The notes: generated by a model not told the origin, from the letters alone. DNA of 20,433 nt from CAYYYW01 sp964476245 (GCA_964476245.1 CAYYYW010000019.1:1-20433), one strand, 5' to 3'; positions 1 through 6,887 are shown, numbered from the stretch's first letter. Made by a program: numbers and translations.

Positions 1-48
1 TTAATTAAGTTGTGAGATTGATCGGTGGATGAACAAACTTGAGGAAAA

Positions 49-1704
49 TCACATTTTTTCGACCGTTTTGATTACCAGCAAATACAAACCATTCTTTATA
101 ATCTGCCCCGTGGCTTTTGTTAATGATAAACGGAAATTTTTTAAATCTTCTTCTGCCTCCAAAATTCTGCATTTTTGATAGAAAAGATTATATTTTTGGG
201 CCAAATTAAAAAGGTAATTAGCGATAAGATTGGGTGATAAATTTTTGGCGGCTTCTTCCACGATTTCAGAAAATTGGTTTAATGATCTTAATAACTCTTT
301 CTCTTCTTTTTCTAGATTATTTAAATTATCTAGCAAACGATTTTTGTTAAGATAATTTTTAGCTTTTTTTAGGACGCTTTGGGTACGGACATAAGTATAT
401 AAAAGATACGGACCGGAGTTTCCTTCTATCGAGACTGACTCATCAAAATTAAAAACAATATCGGCGCTTATATTGTTCTTTAAAAATGAATATTTAACTG
501 ATGCCACCGCCAGGGTTTCGGCAATTTTTTCTTCACATTGATATTTTTTTATGATTTTTCTTTTTGCTTCGTCTAAAAGCCAGGGACCTTCAACAACAAC
601 GCCGGAGCGGGATGACATTTTGCCATGTTTTAAGCGTACCCAACCGCCAACAAGATGCAATTGTTTATTCTTGTATTTTTTTGGATCTAAAAGCTCTTCA
701 ACTTTAAATGTTACCTTAAAAAAACTTGATTGTTCTGGCCCAACAACGTGAATACATTTGTCAATTATTCCAAATTCGCAAAATTCTCTTTCAGCTAGGG
801 CTAATTCTTTTCCTTCGTAGGTGGGTATGCCCAGGGCATTAACAAAAACTCGAGTGTCTAAGCTATATGATTTTCCTTTAAAAACTATGGCTCCTTCGCT
901 TTTTTTCAAGATACCTTTTTTGAGACATTCTTCAACTATTTCCATACTTCGTTTGGGCAATTCGCTTTCAAAATATAAACGGTCAAATTTGGTATATACT
1001 CGTTGGTAAATTTCAGCGAAATAGTCCAAACTCCATTGTCGTGTCTCTTTCCATAACGGTATAATTCCACCACCTTGTTTATATATCATTTTGTTCACTT
1101 CAATAATTTCTTTCTTAGCTTTTTCATCCGTCTCGTAGGCTTTGTTGCCTTTTGCATACATCTTTCCTAAAAATTTTATTTTGTCAGCTAAAGTTTTGAA
1201 TTTTAACCCCTTTTCCTTTTTAACTTGCCAAAGGCATTTAGCAATATGAAGACCAACATCTCCTTGATAGTTAGTTCGGATTACGGCATTACCGGCTGCT
1301 TCAAGTATCCGGCAGAGGGATTCACCGGATGAGATATTTCTTAAATGCCCAATGTGGAATAATTTGTGGGTATTAGGATGGGCAAATTCCACCATAACTT
1401 TTTTGCCGGCGTTAATATTTGACTTTCCGTAATTGTCTTTTTGTTCAATGATTTTCTCTATTTCTTTGACAAGCGTCTTTTTGCTGATAAAAAAATTAAT
1501 AAAACCTGATTTTTCTTCGACTTTTTCAAAGATCTCTTCTTTTTTTAGCTGCTTAACAAAATCCTGAATTTTTATTTTTTTGTCTTTGAGTTGATTTATA
1601 TGAATGGCACAGTCGCCAAATGAAGAATTTTTTGGAGTAAGCAAGACAAATTTATCAATGCCTAATTTTTTTGTAAGGATGTCAATAACCTTTTGCTTAA
1701 GCAT
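49..1704 (-). CDS. argS: Arginyl-tRNA synthetase
   Basis: Class I aminoacyl-tRNA synthetase that charges tRNA-Arg with arginine in the cytoplasm. The 551-residue protein has the family layout: an N-terminal tRNA D-loop-binding domain (about 1-90), the catalytic Rossmann fold with the HIGH signature at residues 117-120 (preceded by the typical FAHPNTHK stretch), the KMSSR loop at 362-366, and a C-terminal anticodon-binding (DALR-type) helical domain ending in VEKM, close to the usual ArgS C-terminus. Length is normal for bacterial ArgS. The ATG at 1704 is preferred because a TATAAT box ends six bases upstream, predicting a leaderless mRNA; there is no Shine-Dalgarno sequence. It lies downstream of and codirectional with argH-argG but has its own promoter. 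Its first codons are duplicated in degraded form near 4650. Confidence 0.97.
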   Translation of the reverse strand: MLKQKVIDILTKKLGIDKFVLLTPKNSSFGDCAIHINQLKDKKIKIQDFVKQLKKEEIFEKVEEKSGFINFFISKKTLVKEIEKIIEQKDNYGKSNINAGKKVMVEFAHPNTHKLFHIGHLRNISSGESLCRILEAAGNAVIRTNYQGDVGLHIAKCLWQVKKEKGLKFKTLADKIKFLGKMYAKGNKAYETDEKAKKEIIEVNKMIYKQGGGIIPLWKETRQWSLDYFAEIYQRVYTKFDRLYFESELPKRSMEIVEECLKKGILKKSEGAIVFKGKSYSLDTRVFVNALGIPTYEGKELALAEREFCEFGIIDKCIHVVGPEQSSFFKVTFKVEELLDPKKYKNKQLHLVGGWVRLKHGKMSSRSGVVVEGPWLLDEAKRKIIKKYQCEEKIAETLAVASVKYSFLKNNISADIVFNFDESVSIEGNSGPYLLYTYVRTQSVLKKAKNYLNKNRLLDNLNNLEKEEKELLRSLNQFSEIVEEAAKNLSPNLIANYLFNLAQKYNLFYQKCRILEAEEDLKNFRLSLTKATGQIIKNGLYLLVIKTVEKM

Positions 1705-1710
1705 AGGAAT

Positions 1711-1739
1711 ATTATAATTGATTCTTCAGATTCGTTAAA
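1711..1739 (-). promoter_or_regulatory. argS promoter (leaderless)
   Basis: On the minus strand a TATAAT -10 box (1716-1711) lies 17 bp downstream of a weak -35, TTTAAC (1739-1734). Six bases separate the -10 from the ATG at 1704, so transcription should begin at or next to the A of the start codon. The same box is degraded to TATAAC in the second repeat copy near 4674-4679. Confidence 0.6.
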
Positions 1740-1776
1740 GAATAAATTATGATATATTTTTATATACTTAATCCAC

Positions 1777-1792
1777 AATGATTCAAATCATT
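1777..1792. repeat. 7-bp-arm palindrome, copy 1
   Basis: AATGATT-CA-AATCATT is a perfect inverted repeat with a two-base centre, kept without change in the second repeat copy (4744-4759). Its symmetry and conservation suggest a protein-binding site, but it does not match the ArgR/AhrC box core (TGAAT-N4-ATTCA), so no regulator can be named. Confidence 0.55.
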
Positions 1793-1831
1793 AAAGTTCA
1801 GTATTGTATCGATACCTTCTAGTTTTTTATT

Positions 1832-3085
1832 TTAAAACTTCTTTTTTATCTGATTGGCCAACTTCATCTGTAATGTATAAATCTCGACAAATCCGGTGCT
1901 GGCGTTGACGTTGAATGGGTAACCACCTAGATTGGTAAAAGAGATATGATCAAGGCCGTATGGTGATTTCGTGGCAACAGCCTTAGCACTGCCTTTATAC
2001 AACTTAACCACAACTTCACCAGTTACCTTTTCATTGACTTTATCGTTGAATGCGTTTATTGCCTCCATAATTGGGTCGTACCAAAGCGCGCCATAACAAA
2101 GATATGCCCACTTAATATCCATAGTTTCTTTCAATTCATTAAGTTGTCGTGTACAGACGTATCTCTCCAAATGCTTATGGGCTTTGATGATAACATGGGC
2201 CGCTGGTAATTCATAAACACCGCCATTTTTTACTCCAACTAATCGATCTTCAAATAAATGGACAACGCCCACTCCATGTTTACCGGCAATCTTATTTAAT
2301 TTTATGATCAGTTTAGCCAAGGTCATTTTTTTGCTATTAAGTGCGATTGGTATTCCCTTTTCAAAAGTTAAGATAACAAATTCTTCTTTATCCGGCGCAT
2401 TTTTTGCTAAGGTATAGGTCGTTAGAAATTTTTCAACTGGTGCAATCAAGTTTGGTTTTTCAATTTCGCCTCCCTCCCAGGTCATTCCCCACATGTTATC
2501 GTCAACACTGTAGGGAAAATCGATAGACGACGGAACCGGTATGCTATGCTTTTGTGCATACTTAATTTCTTCATTTCGGTCCATGGCCCATTCTCGTACA
2601 GGGGCAATAATCTTCATTTTTGGATCATGGACAAGAATATATCCTTCAATGCGTACTTGATCGTTGCCTTTTCCCGTACAGCCATGAGCGATACAATCTG
2701 TCCCTTCTTTTTTAGCAACCTCAACCGCTTTTTTTCCAAGAATTGCCCGGCCCATAGGCGTTGATAAATGATAATCTCCTTGATAAGACGCGTTGGCCTT
2801 GATTCCTTTAGCTAAATATTTGTTGGCAAATTCCTCTTTTACATCTAAGGCAATTGCTTTTATTGCTCCTAATTTTAGAGCTTTTTTCTTTATTTCCTCC
2901 AAATCGTCACGTTGTTGACCAATGTCTAAAGTTAAAGCAATCGTTTGAGCGTTATATTGATCTTGGATCCACTTAAGCATTACCGACGTATCAAGCCCGC
3001 CAGAATAGAGGAGAAGTATTTTCTTAACTTCTCCTATCTTTGCTTCATAAGAAGCTACTTTAATATATGATGTTTTTGTTTTCAT
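1832..3085 (-). CDS. argG: Argininosuccinate synthase
   Basis: Condenses citrulline with aspartate using ATP to give argininosuccinate, the penultimate step of arginine synthesis, in the cytoplasm. The 417-residue protein shows the N-type ATP pyrophosphatase P-loop SGGLDTS at residues 28-34, followed by ALTLDIGQ, and further on the HGCTGKGNDQVR citrulline/aspartate-site stretch, all hallmarks of ArgG. The N-terminus is about 20 residues longer than the usual MKK-VVLAYSGG start. It is the second gene of the argH-argG operon: only six bases separate it from the argH stop, and a Shine-Dalgarno sequence AAAGGAG (3101-3095) overlaps the argH end nine bases before the ATG, so translation is probably coupled. 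Expression should follow the attenuator upstream of argH. Fragmentary or absent amino-acid pathways are common in Patescibacteria, so this gene stands out. Confidence 0.97.
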   Translation of the reverse strand: MKTKTSYIKVASYEAKIGEVKKILLLYSGGLDTSVMLKWIQDQYNAQTIALTLDIGQQRDDLEEIKKKALKLGAIKAIALDVKEEFANKYLAKGIKANASYQGDYHLSTPMGRAILGKKAVEVAKKEGTDCIAHGCTGKGNDQVRIEGYILVHDPKMKIIAPVREWAMDRNEEIKYAQKHSIPVPSSIDFPYSVDDNMWGMTWEGGEIEKPNLIAPVEKFLTTYTLAKNAPDKEEFVILTFEKGIPIALNSKKMTLAKLIIKLNKIAGKHGVGVVHLFEDRLVGVKNGGVYELPAAHVIIKAHKHLERYVCTRQLNELKETMDIKWAYLCYGALWYDPIMEAINAFNDKVNEKVTGEVVVKLYKGSAKAVATKSPYGLDHISFTNLGGYPFNVNASTGFVEIYTLQMKLANQIKKKF

Positions 3086-3091
3086 TATTTC

Positions 3092-4438
3092 TTACTCCTT
3101 TAGGTTGTTAAGTGAATTGTTAAATAATGCTTGTTGTTTTTTCCACCACATTAACTCCTTTTTTATTTCAATTTTTAATTTTGGCAGTCTAAGATTCCCT
3201 GGGCCACCAAGATGATTTGTCTTTTTTAAAACCATAACTGTATTAAATTTGGGTAAAGTATCCAAAGACGTAGCTATTTTCTGATAGGCTGTTCTAAATG
3301 GTGCCCCATTTTTGACTAAAAGACAGGTAGCATGAGTTGCAAAAAGTTCAGGGGTACAAGCGTTTTGTAAGATTTTTTTGTTTGGTACTAGTGATTTAAT
3401 AGTTAAAGTAATAATCTCAATGGTTTTCAGGACATTTTCAAATGCGTCTATAAATGGCTTTTTGGTTTCTCCAAAATCAGCATGGTAGCCGGAAGGCAAT
3501 CCGGCAGCAATTGATACGACGATTTGTTCGTAGCCAATTACTGTATGAGTTTTAGCTCTGACGAACTCCATAATATCCACATTTTTCTTTTGGGGCATGA
3601 TGCTTGAGCCGGTGCATAGTTCGGGCGCAATAGTAAAAAAATTGAATTCGCTGGTTGTAAAAAGTAGAATATCTTGAGCAAATCGACTTAAACTTAACAT
3701 AACTTGCGTCAAAACATGCATAATTGCCAGCTGAATTTTTGGTCTTGATGCTTGACAATAAAGTGAATTGTTTTGTACCTTGGAAAATCCGAGCAGTTTA
3801 GCTGTAAGATTTCGGTCAATAGGAAGTGGAACGCCATAGGCGGCCCCAGATCCCAGAGGCGATTGATTGTTAAGTTTATAAACCGTTTTTAGAAGTTGTA
3901 GATCGTCTAATAAACTTTCGGCAAAACTACTGGTCCATAAACCAATAGTAGAGGGCATTGCCTTTTGCATATGAGTATAGCCAGGCATAGGGATAAATTC
4001 GTATTTTTTTGCAAATGAAATAAATACCTCAATCAACTCGAGGCATAAAAAAACCACAGAAAATATTTTTTCTTTTGTGTACAATTTCAGATCAACCAGA
4101 ACTTGGTCGTTTCTACTTCGACCGGTATGAATTTTTTTACCTAAATCGCCAAGCTTTGTTGTTAAATAATTTTCAACTTTTGTATGAACATCTTCATCGC
4201 CAAAGTCGACGGTAAAATCGCCCCTATCGGTAAGGAAAATAATTTTAACCAAGCATTTTTTTAGTTTAAGAAACTCTTCATGGGTGATTATCCCAATTTT
4301 TGAAAGCATTGCTGCTTGGGCGATTGATCCCAAAACGTCATATTTAATTAGTTTGTTGTCGTAAATTACATTTTCTCCTGAGCAATATTCTTCTGCCAAT
4401 TTGTTTAGCTGACAATTTTTTTGCCAAAGTTTTTTCAT
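3092..4438 (-). CDS. argH: Argininosuccinate lyase
   Basis: Splits argininosuccinate into arginine and fumarate, the last step of arginine synthesis. The protein (448 residues from the ATG at 4438) belongs to the fumarase/aspartase superfamily: HTGRSRNDQV, the GYTHMQKAMP segment with the catalytic His, and the family signature GSSIMPQKKN at about 277-286, all as in ArgH. The length is usual. An in-frame TTG at 4456 would add six residues (MNLKIN), but MKKLW from the ATG resembles known N-termini better; neither start has a Shine-Dalgarno sequence. It heads the argH-argG operon, and its ATG lies 30 bases after the T-run of the leader terminator, so expression should depend on terminator read-through. 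No other arginine-synthesis gene is in the window, so citrulline would have to come from elsewhere. Confidence 0.96.
   Translation of the reverse strand: MKKLWQKNCQLNKLAEEYCSGENVIYDNKLIKYDVLGSIAQAAMLSKIGIITHEEFLKLKKCLVKIIFLTDRGDFTVDFGDEDVHTKVENYLTTKLGDLGKKIHTGRSRNDQVLVDLKLYTKEKIFSVVFLCLELIEVFISFAKKYEFIPMPGYTHMQKAMPSTIGLWTSSFAESLLDDLQLLKTVYKLNNQSPLGSGAAYGVPLPIDRNLTAKLLGFSKVQNNSLYCQASRPKIQLAIMHVLTQVMLSLSRFAQDILLFTTSEFNFFTIAPELCTGSSIMPQKKNVDIMEFVRAKTHTVIGYEQIVVSIAAGLPSGYHADFGETKKPFIDAFENVLKTIEIITLTIKSLVPNKKILQNACTPELFATHATCLLVKNGAPFRTAYQKIATSLDTLPKFNTVMVLKKTNHLGGPGNLRLPKLKIEIKKELMWWKKQQALFNNSLNNLKE
3095..3101 (-). promoter_or_regulatory. Shine-Dalgarno site of argG
   Basis: AAAGGAG on the minus strand ends nine bases before the argG ATG and overlaps the last codons of argH. 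It is the clearest ribosome binding site in the window and shows that the organism does use anti-SD pairing for an operon-internal gene, in contrast with the leaderless first genes. Confidence 0.75.
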
Positions 4439-4476
4439 ATTTATTTTTAAATTCAATTTTTAACCCATAAAAAAAT

Positions 4477-4496
4477 CCCCCGGCTTTCGTCGGGGG
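4477..4496 (-). terminator. Intrinsic terminator in the argH leader
   Basis: On the minus strand CCCCCGAC-GAAA-GCCGGGGG forms an eight-position stem (seven GC pairs plus one A-C mismatch) closed by a GAAA tetraloop, then one A and seven T's (4475-4469). It points toward argH and sits inside its leader, 30 bases before the ATG, so it serves as an attenuator rather than as the end of a gene. On the plus strand there is no following T-run, so it is not a terminator for that strand. It is by far the most GC-rich hairpin in the left block. Confidence 0.92.
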
Positions 4497-4520
4497 TTGA
4501 TAATATTATTCTCTTTGGTT

Positions 4521-4595
4521 TTAGTCCATAACAATACTATCCTCCCCAAAGAGTCTCCTGGAAGACAAACTGGTTATAGATAATACCTGTTTCAT
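4521..4595 (-). CDS. Arginine leader peptide (24 codons)
   Basis: A short ORF beginning MKQVLSITSL contains SSRRLFG and ends at UAA. Codons 13-14 are tandem arginine codons, AGG-AGA. The start lies 12 bases after the -10 box, so the RNA has only about six bases before the AUG and no Shine-Dalgarno sequence. The stop is 24 bases upstream of the terminator stem. Position, length, regulatory codons just before one RNA arm and a stop next to another arm match leader peptides of trp, his and leu attenuators. The peptide's own sequence resembles nothing I know; its job is likely to position the ribosome. Nascent-chain arrest by an arginine-related ligand, as for SpeFL with ornithine, is an alternative. 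Confidence 0.75.
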   Translation of the reverse strand: MKQVLSITSLSSRRLFGEDSIVMD

Positions 4596-4607
4596 AAGTT
4601 GATGTAT

Positions 4608-4635
4608 ATTATATAAGAACTTTTCTATTTTGCAA
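4608..4635 (-). promoter_or_regulatory. Promoter of the argH-argG leader
   Basis: On the minus strand TTGCAA (4635-4630), a 16-bp spacer and TATAAT (4613-4608) predict a start near 4601. The -35 lies at the edge of repeat copy 2, in sequence derived from argS codons, whereas the -10 is in cassette DNA, so the promoter may have arisen at the junction. Confidence 0.65.
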
Positions 4636-4800
4636 GGAGTTTTCAATAACGACTTTTTGTTTAAGTATAGGAATGTTATAATCAATTCTTTCCAATGTTT
4701 GTTGCGAGATAAGCCATGATATATTTTTATATACTTAATCTATAATGATTCAAATCATTAAAGTTTAGTATTGTATTAACACGTTCTAATTTTCTTATTT
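4629..4800. repeat. Direct repeat copy 2 with a dead argS 5' fragment
   Basis: Second copy of the argS 5'/upstream sequence, same orientation. The argS-derived part still reads ILKQKVV on the minus strand (intact gene: MLKQKV), with the start ATG changed to ATA at about 4666-4668 and the -10 changed from TATAAT to TATAAC, so it cannot start ArgS. The part nearest the phosphoesterase gene keeps the 61-bp core almost unchanged. It lies directly upstream of the phosphoesterase gene and may supply its upstream regulatory sequence. Confidence 0.82.
4744..4759. repeat. 7-bp-arm palindrome, copy 2
   Basis: Identical to the palindrome at 1777-1792 (AATGATT-CA-AATCATT). Here the base changes just before it create a TATAAT (4741-4746) on the plus strand, which could be a distal -10 for the phosphoesterase gene with the palindrome over the start site. 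Confidence 0.5.
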
Positions 4801-4809
4801 TGTAAGAGT

Positions 4810-4815
4810 TATAAT
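4810..4815 (+). promoter_or_regulatory. -10 box of the phosphoesterase gene (leaderless)
   Basis: TATAAT ends six bases before the ATG at 4822, the same spacing as for argS, nnrD and lexA. No convincing -35 is visible at 16-18 bp. Confidence 0.55.
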
Positions 4816-4821
4816 ACACCT

Positions 4822-5481
4822 ATGAAAATTTTGGTTTTTTCTGATTCTCATTTAAGATTGCCGTTTGAAGAAAAAAAATTTAAGTGGTTGGAAAAGAATT
4901 TAGGGCAAGCAGATCAAATTATTATCAATGGTGATTTTTGGGACGGTTACGTAATAACTTTCAATCAATTTATTAATTCTCCCTGGAGACATCTGTTTCC
5001 TCTTCTTAAATCAAAAAAAACAATTTATATTTATGGCAATCATGACAAAAAAAAATTTTCCAACGGAGGGGCAGAAATTTTTTCCAATATTCAAACAACA
5101 AGACACGAACTAAAATTAAACAATAAAGTATTCATCTTTGAACATGGAGATCAAATTCGACCGTCTTTGGATGGTCTTCTTAATTTCGAAAAACCTCCAG
5201 AGGCTATCATGAAGAAACTTAGAGACATAGACGACTTAATGGTTAAAAAATTTGGAAAAACTTATTTGAAATTAATGTTCTCTAGGCGTAATAGATCAAC
5301 AAAGAAGAAATTGAAGCCACTTCTTAGGCAAAATCAAATATTTATTTGCGGACATAATCATTATGCCGAGATTGACGAAAAGAATCAATTTGCTAATTCT
5401 GGAATTATTCTTGGTGGGCTAGCCCAATATCTTTTAATAGAGGATGGAAGAATGAGGCTTAAAGAAGAGTGGTATGATTAA
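4822..5481 (+). CDS. Calcineurin-like metallophosphoesterase
   Basis: A 219-residue cytoplasmic hydrolase of the calcineurin-like phosphoesterase fold. The five metal-site motifs are in order: DSH (D8, H10), GDFWD (D38, with D41), GNHD (72-75), the FEHGD segment (H108) and GHNH (177-180). The cap region around 115-165 is basic and charged. It resembles the LpxH/YfcE-like group, but lipid A is not expected in a patescibacterium, so the substrate (nucleotide, phospholipid or protein phosphate) is unknown. The ATG is chosen because it begins MKILVFSDSH and lies six bases after a TATAAT. The gene converges on the VanW-domain gene; the two stops overlap by four bases (TTAA), leaving no room for a dedicated terminator. 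Confidence 0.9.
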   Translation: MKILVFSDSHLRLPFEEKKFKWLEKNLGQADQIIINGDFWDGYVITFNQFINSPWRHLFPLLKSKKTIYIYGNHDKKKFSNGGAEIFSNIQTTRHELKLNNKVFIFEHGDQIRPSLDGLLNFEKPPEAIMKKLRDIDDLMVKKFGKTYLKLMFSRRNRSTKKKLKPLLRQNQIFICGHNHYAEIDEKNQFANSGIILGGLAQYLLIEDGRMRLKEEWYD

Positions 5482-6887
5482 TCCGCCGTGCCGACAAGAT
5501 AAACAGCTTGCCAGGGGCGGAAGTTGGAAAAAAAATCCTGATCGGCAATAATTTCTCCATCCTTTTCCACTTTATAATGAAAAATAGCTTTAGCTCCCCA
5601 AGCAGCCCAATCTATTTGTTTTGTCACTCCTTTTTTTAGGGTAGGATCATCCTGGTAAACTGGGTCTGGAGGTGAAGTAACATCCCAGACTTTAACATCA
5701 GATATCTGGATTTTACGGTCATCTTTTTTTCCATATAACATAAACGTCAACATATTGTTAGCCTTATCAATTTTTGTTTGAACAAGAACATAAGCAGAAG
5801 TATCGTTTTTAAATTTTAAGTCAGCCGAGGGAGCAAAAACCGTGGCATCAAAACCGGGCTTGCCATCGTTTTCATAATAATGAACGCGATAAGCATGAGC
5901 TACTCTTTCTATAATTGGCAAACCTGCGTTTAGAGCGGCCCGAAAAAGAGTGGTTGACACTTGACAGACACCGCCGCCATCGCCTAAAACCGTTCGGCCG
6001 CTTTTTATAATGTACGCTGGTTTATAGCCGGTTGAGCTTGAAATATCACCGACTGTTTTGTTAAAAGAAAAAACCTCATCTTTAGGAATTAGTACTCCAT
6101 GGAATTTTAATGAGGCTAAAATAAGATTATGAATTCTTTCGGGGATCGAGCCGCTGTAATCAGATTTTCCTTCGCCAATTTTTTCAACAATCCCAAGATT
6201 ATTAACTGTAGATAAAATAACTTCTGGTTTAATAATTTCGGAAACCACATTAATAGTCATGCTTGTTTTCTGATCTTTGACCAAATTGTTTAATCCGGCC
6301 ACAAAATCATTTAATGCTTGTTCTTTTTTAATTTTTAATCCATACTTTTCTATTTTAAAAGCAGTTACTTTGTTATCGCTTAAAGTAAAGAGGGCATTTT
6401 CAGCCGGTTGATTGTATTTATCTTCCAGATAGTTTATGTGGTCTTCGATCGGTTTTAGTTCATGAGTGAGGTTAACAGGAAAATCATAGCGTTCTAAGTT
6501 TAAAATAGTTTTTATCTGTTGATAAATTCTAGCGCTGGTTGCTGATGATCTTCCGATAGAAAAGGCGTGACTAGCCGCAGTTTTTCCATCAAAAGCTAAA
6601 TTAATCAATTTACCCGAGAAAGTGGCGATCTCTTCTTTTTGGTAGATAAAGAATATCTGAGTGTTTTTAAATTTTTCGCTTTTTTCTTGGAAATAATTTT
6701 CAACGTCGGTGATTGTTTTACCGCCAAAATTGATATTGTCAAGATAAACATTGGGATAAATTTTGTTTTTTAATTTGTGATCTTGTTGGCGGATATATAA
6801 CACTAAGCAAGCAACAAAGAATAAGTAAAAAACAAAGGCAAAAAAGAGTGTTTTTGCTAAAAAAAATAATCCTTTCTTTTTCTTCAT
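5478..6887 (-). CDS. Membrane-anchored VanW family protein with peptidoglycan-binding-like domain
   Basis: A 469-residue cell-envelope protein. A lysine-rich N-terminus and a single hydrophobic helix (about 12-33) anchor it with the rest outside. The segment YPNVYLDNINFGGKTITDVENYF and the region to about 215 look like the peptidoglycan-binding-4 domains that usually precede VanW. The VanW domain proper runs from about 264 to 400 and has the characteristic FSFNKTVGDISSSTGYKPA, the DGGGVCQ motif (303-309) and the AHAYRVHYYE block. A shorter beta-rich C-terminus follows. The exact biochemical role of VanW domains is not established; association with peptidoglycan is the usual inference. It is divergent from the solute-binding protein gene, with 26 bp between start codons, and codes near the large surface cluster, which supports an envelope function. 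Confidence 0.92.
   Translation of the reverse strand: MKKKKGLFFLAKTLFFAFVFYLFFVACLVLYIRQQDHKLKNKIYPNVYLDNINFGGKTITDVENYFQEKSEKFKNTQIFFIYQKEEIATFSGKLINLAFDGKTAASHAFSIGRSSATSARIYQQIKTILNLERYDFPVNLTHELKPIEDHINYLEDKYNQPAENALFTLSDNKVTAFKIEKYGLKIKKEQALNDFVAGLNNLVKDQKTSMTINVVSEIIKPEVILSTVNNLGIVEKIGEGKSDYSGSIPERIHNLILASLKFHGVLIPKDEVFSFNKTVGDISSSTGYKPAYIIKSGRTVLGDGGGVCQVSTTLFRAALNAGLPIIERVAHAYRVHYYENDGKPGFDATVFAPSADLKFKNDTSAYVLVQTKIDKANNMLTFMLYGKKDDRKIQISDVKVWDVTSPPDPVYQDDPTLKKGVTKQIDWAAWGAKAIFHYKVEKDGEIIADQDFFSNFRPWQAVYLVGTAD

Larger units (their letters stand above)
1671..1831. repeat. Direct repeat copy 1 (argS 5' end and upstream region)
   Basis: This stretch, covering the first codons of argS, its promoter and the whole argG-argS gap, recurs in the same orientation at about 4629-4800. 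An ungapped core, 1749-1809 versus 4716-4776, matches at 58 of 61 positions counted by eye, and the three differences are all C/T. The outer parts, including the argS codons for MLKQKV, align with small gaps and more differences. The copies flank the argH-argG cassette. Confidence 0.85.
4469..4601 (-). promoter_or_regulatory. Putative arginine attenuator upstream of argH-argG
   Basis: This leader RNA can fold in two mutually exclusive ways. A pre-emptor helix pairs CUCUUUGG (4553-4546, directly after the Arg codons) with CCAAAGAG (4518-4511), an uninterrupted 8-bp helix. The antiterminator pairs GAUAGUAUUGUU (4541-4530, the end of the leader-peptide ORF) with AAUAAUAUUAUC (4510-4499), 12 bp with two G-U pairs, and continues across a 2x2 internal loop by pairing GGGG (4547-4544) with CCCC (4496-4493), the 5' arm of the terminator. 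A ribosome stalled at the tandem Arg codons (4559-4554) would cover the pre-emptor arm and free the antiterminator; one reaching the UAA (4523-4521) would cover the antiterminator arm and let the terminator fold. A small hairpin, GUCUU-CCAG-GAGAC (4566-4553), holds the Arg codons. Helices were found by hand, without energies or alignment. Confidence 0.78.

Noticed and set aside
1..48. Tail of a gene on the left edge
   Set aside because: One plus-strand frame ends at 15 (reading LIKL) and could be the end of a gene, but five codons are too little to support it.
551..1009. Small plus-strand reading frames opposite argS
   Set aside because: They are antisense frames within a well-conserved synthetase, with low-complexity translations and no start signals.
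1777..1792. ArgR/AhrC operator
   Set aside because: The dyad AATGATT-CA-AATCATT does not fit the ARG-box core TGAAT-N4-ATTCA in spacing or sequence, and no argR gene is in the window.
4477..4496. Guanidine-II (mini-ykkC) riboswitch, because the hairpin contains ACGA
   Set aside because: The class needs two hairpins each with an ACGR loop; only one such hairpin exists and its loop is best read as GAAA closed by C-G.
4477..4496. Terminator for a plus-strand transcript upstream of the phosphoesterase gene
   Set aside because: On the plus strand the hairpin is preceded by A's and not followed by T's; it works only in the minus direction.
4469..4601. T-box riboswitch in the argH leader
   Set aside because: Leader length and terminator would allow it, but I find no T-box-like UGGNACCGCG sequence nor a stem I with the usual conserved loops, while the short ORF with tandem Arg codons and the competing helices explain the region.
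1671..4800. Insertion sequence or composite transposon around argHG
   Set aside because: There is no transposase, and the flanking repeats consist of argS-derived sequence rather than of terminal inverted repeats.
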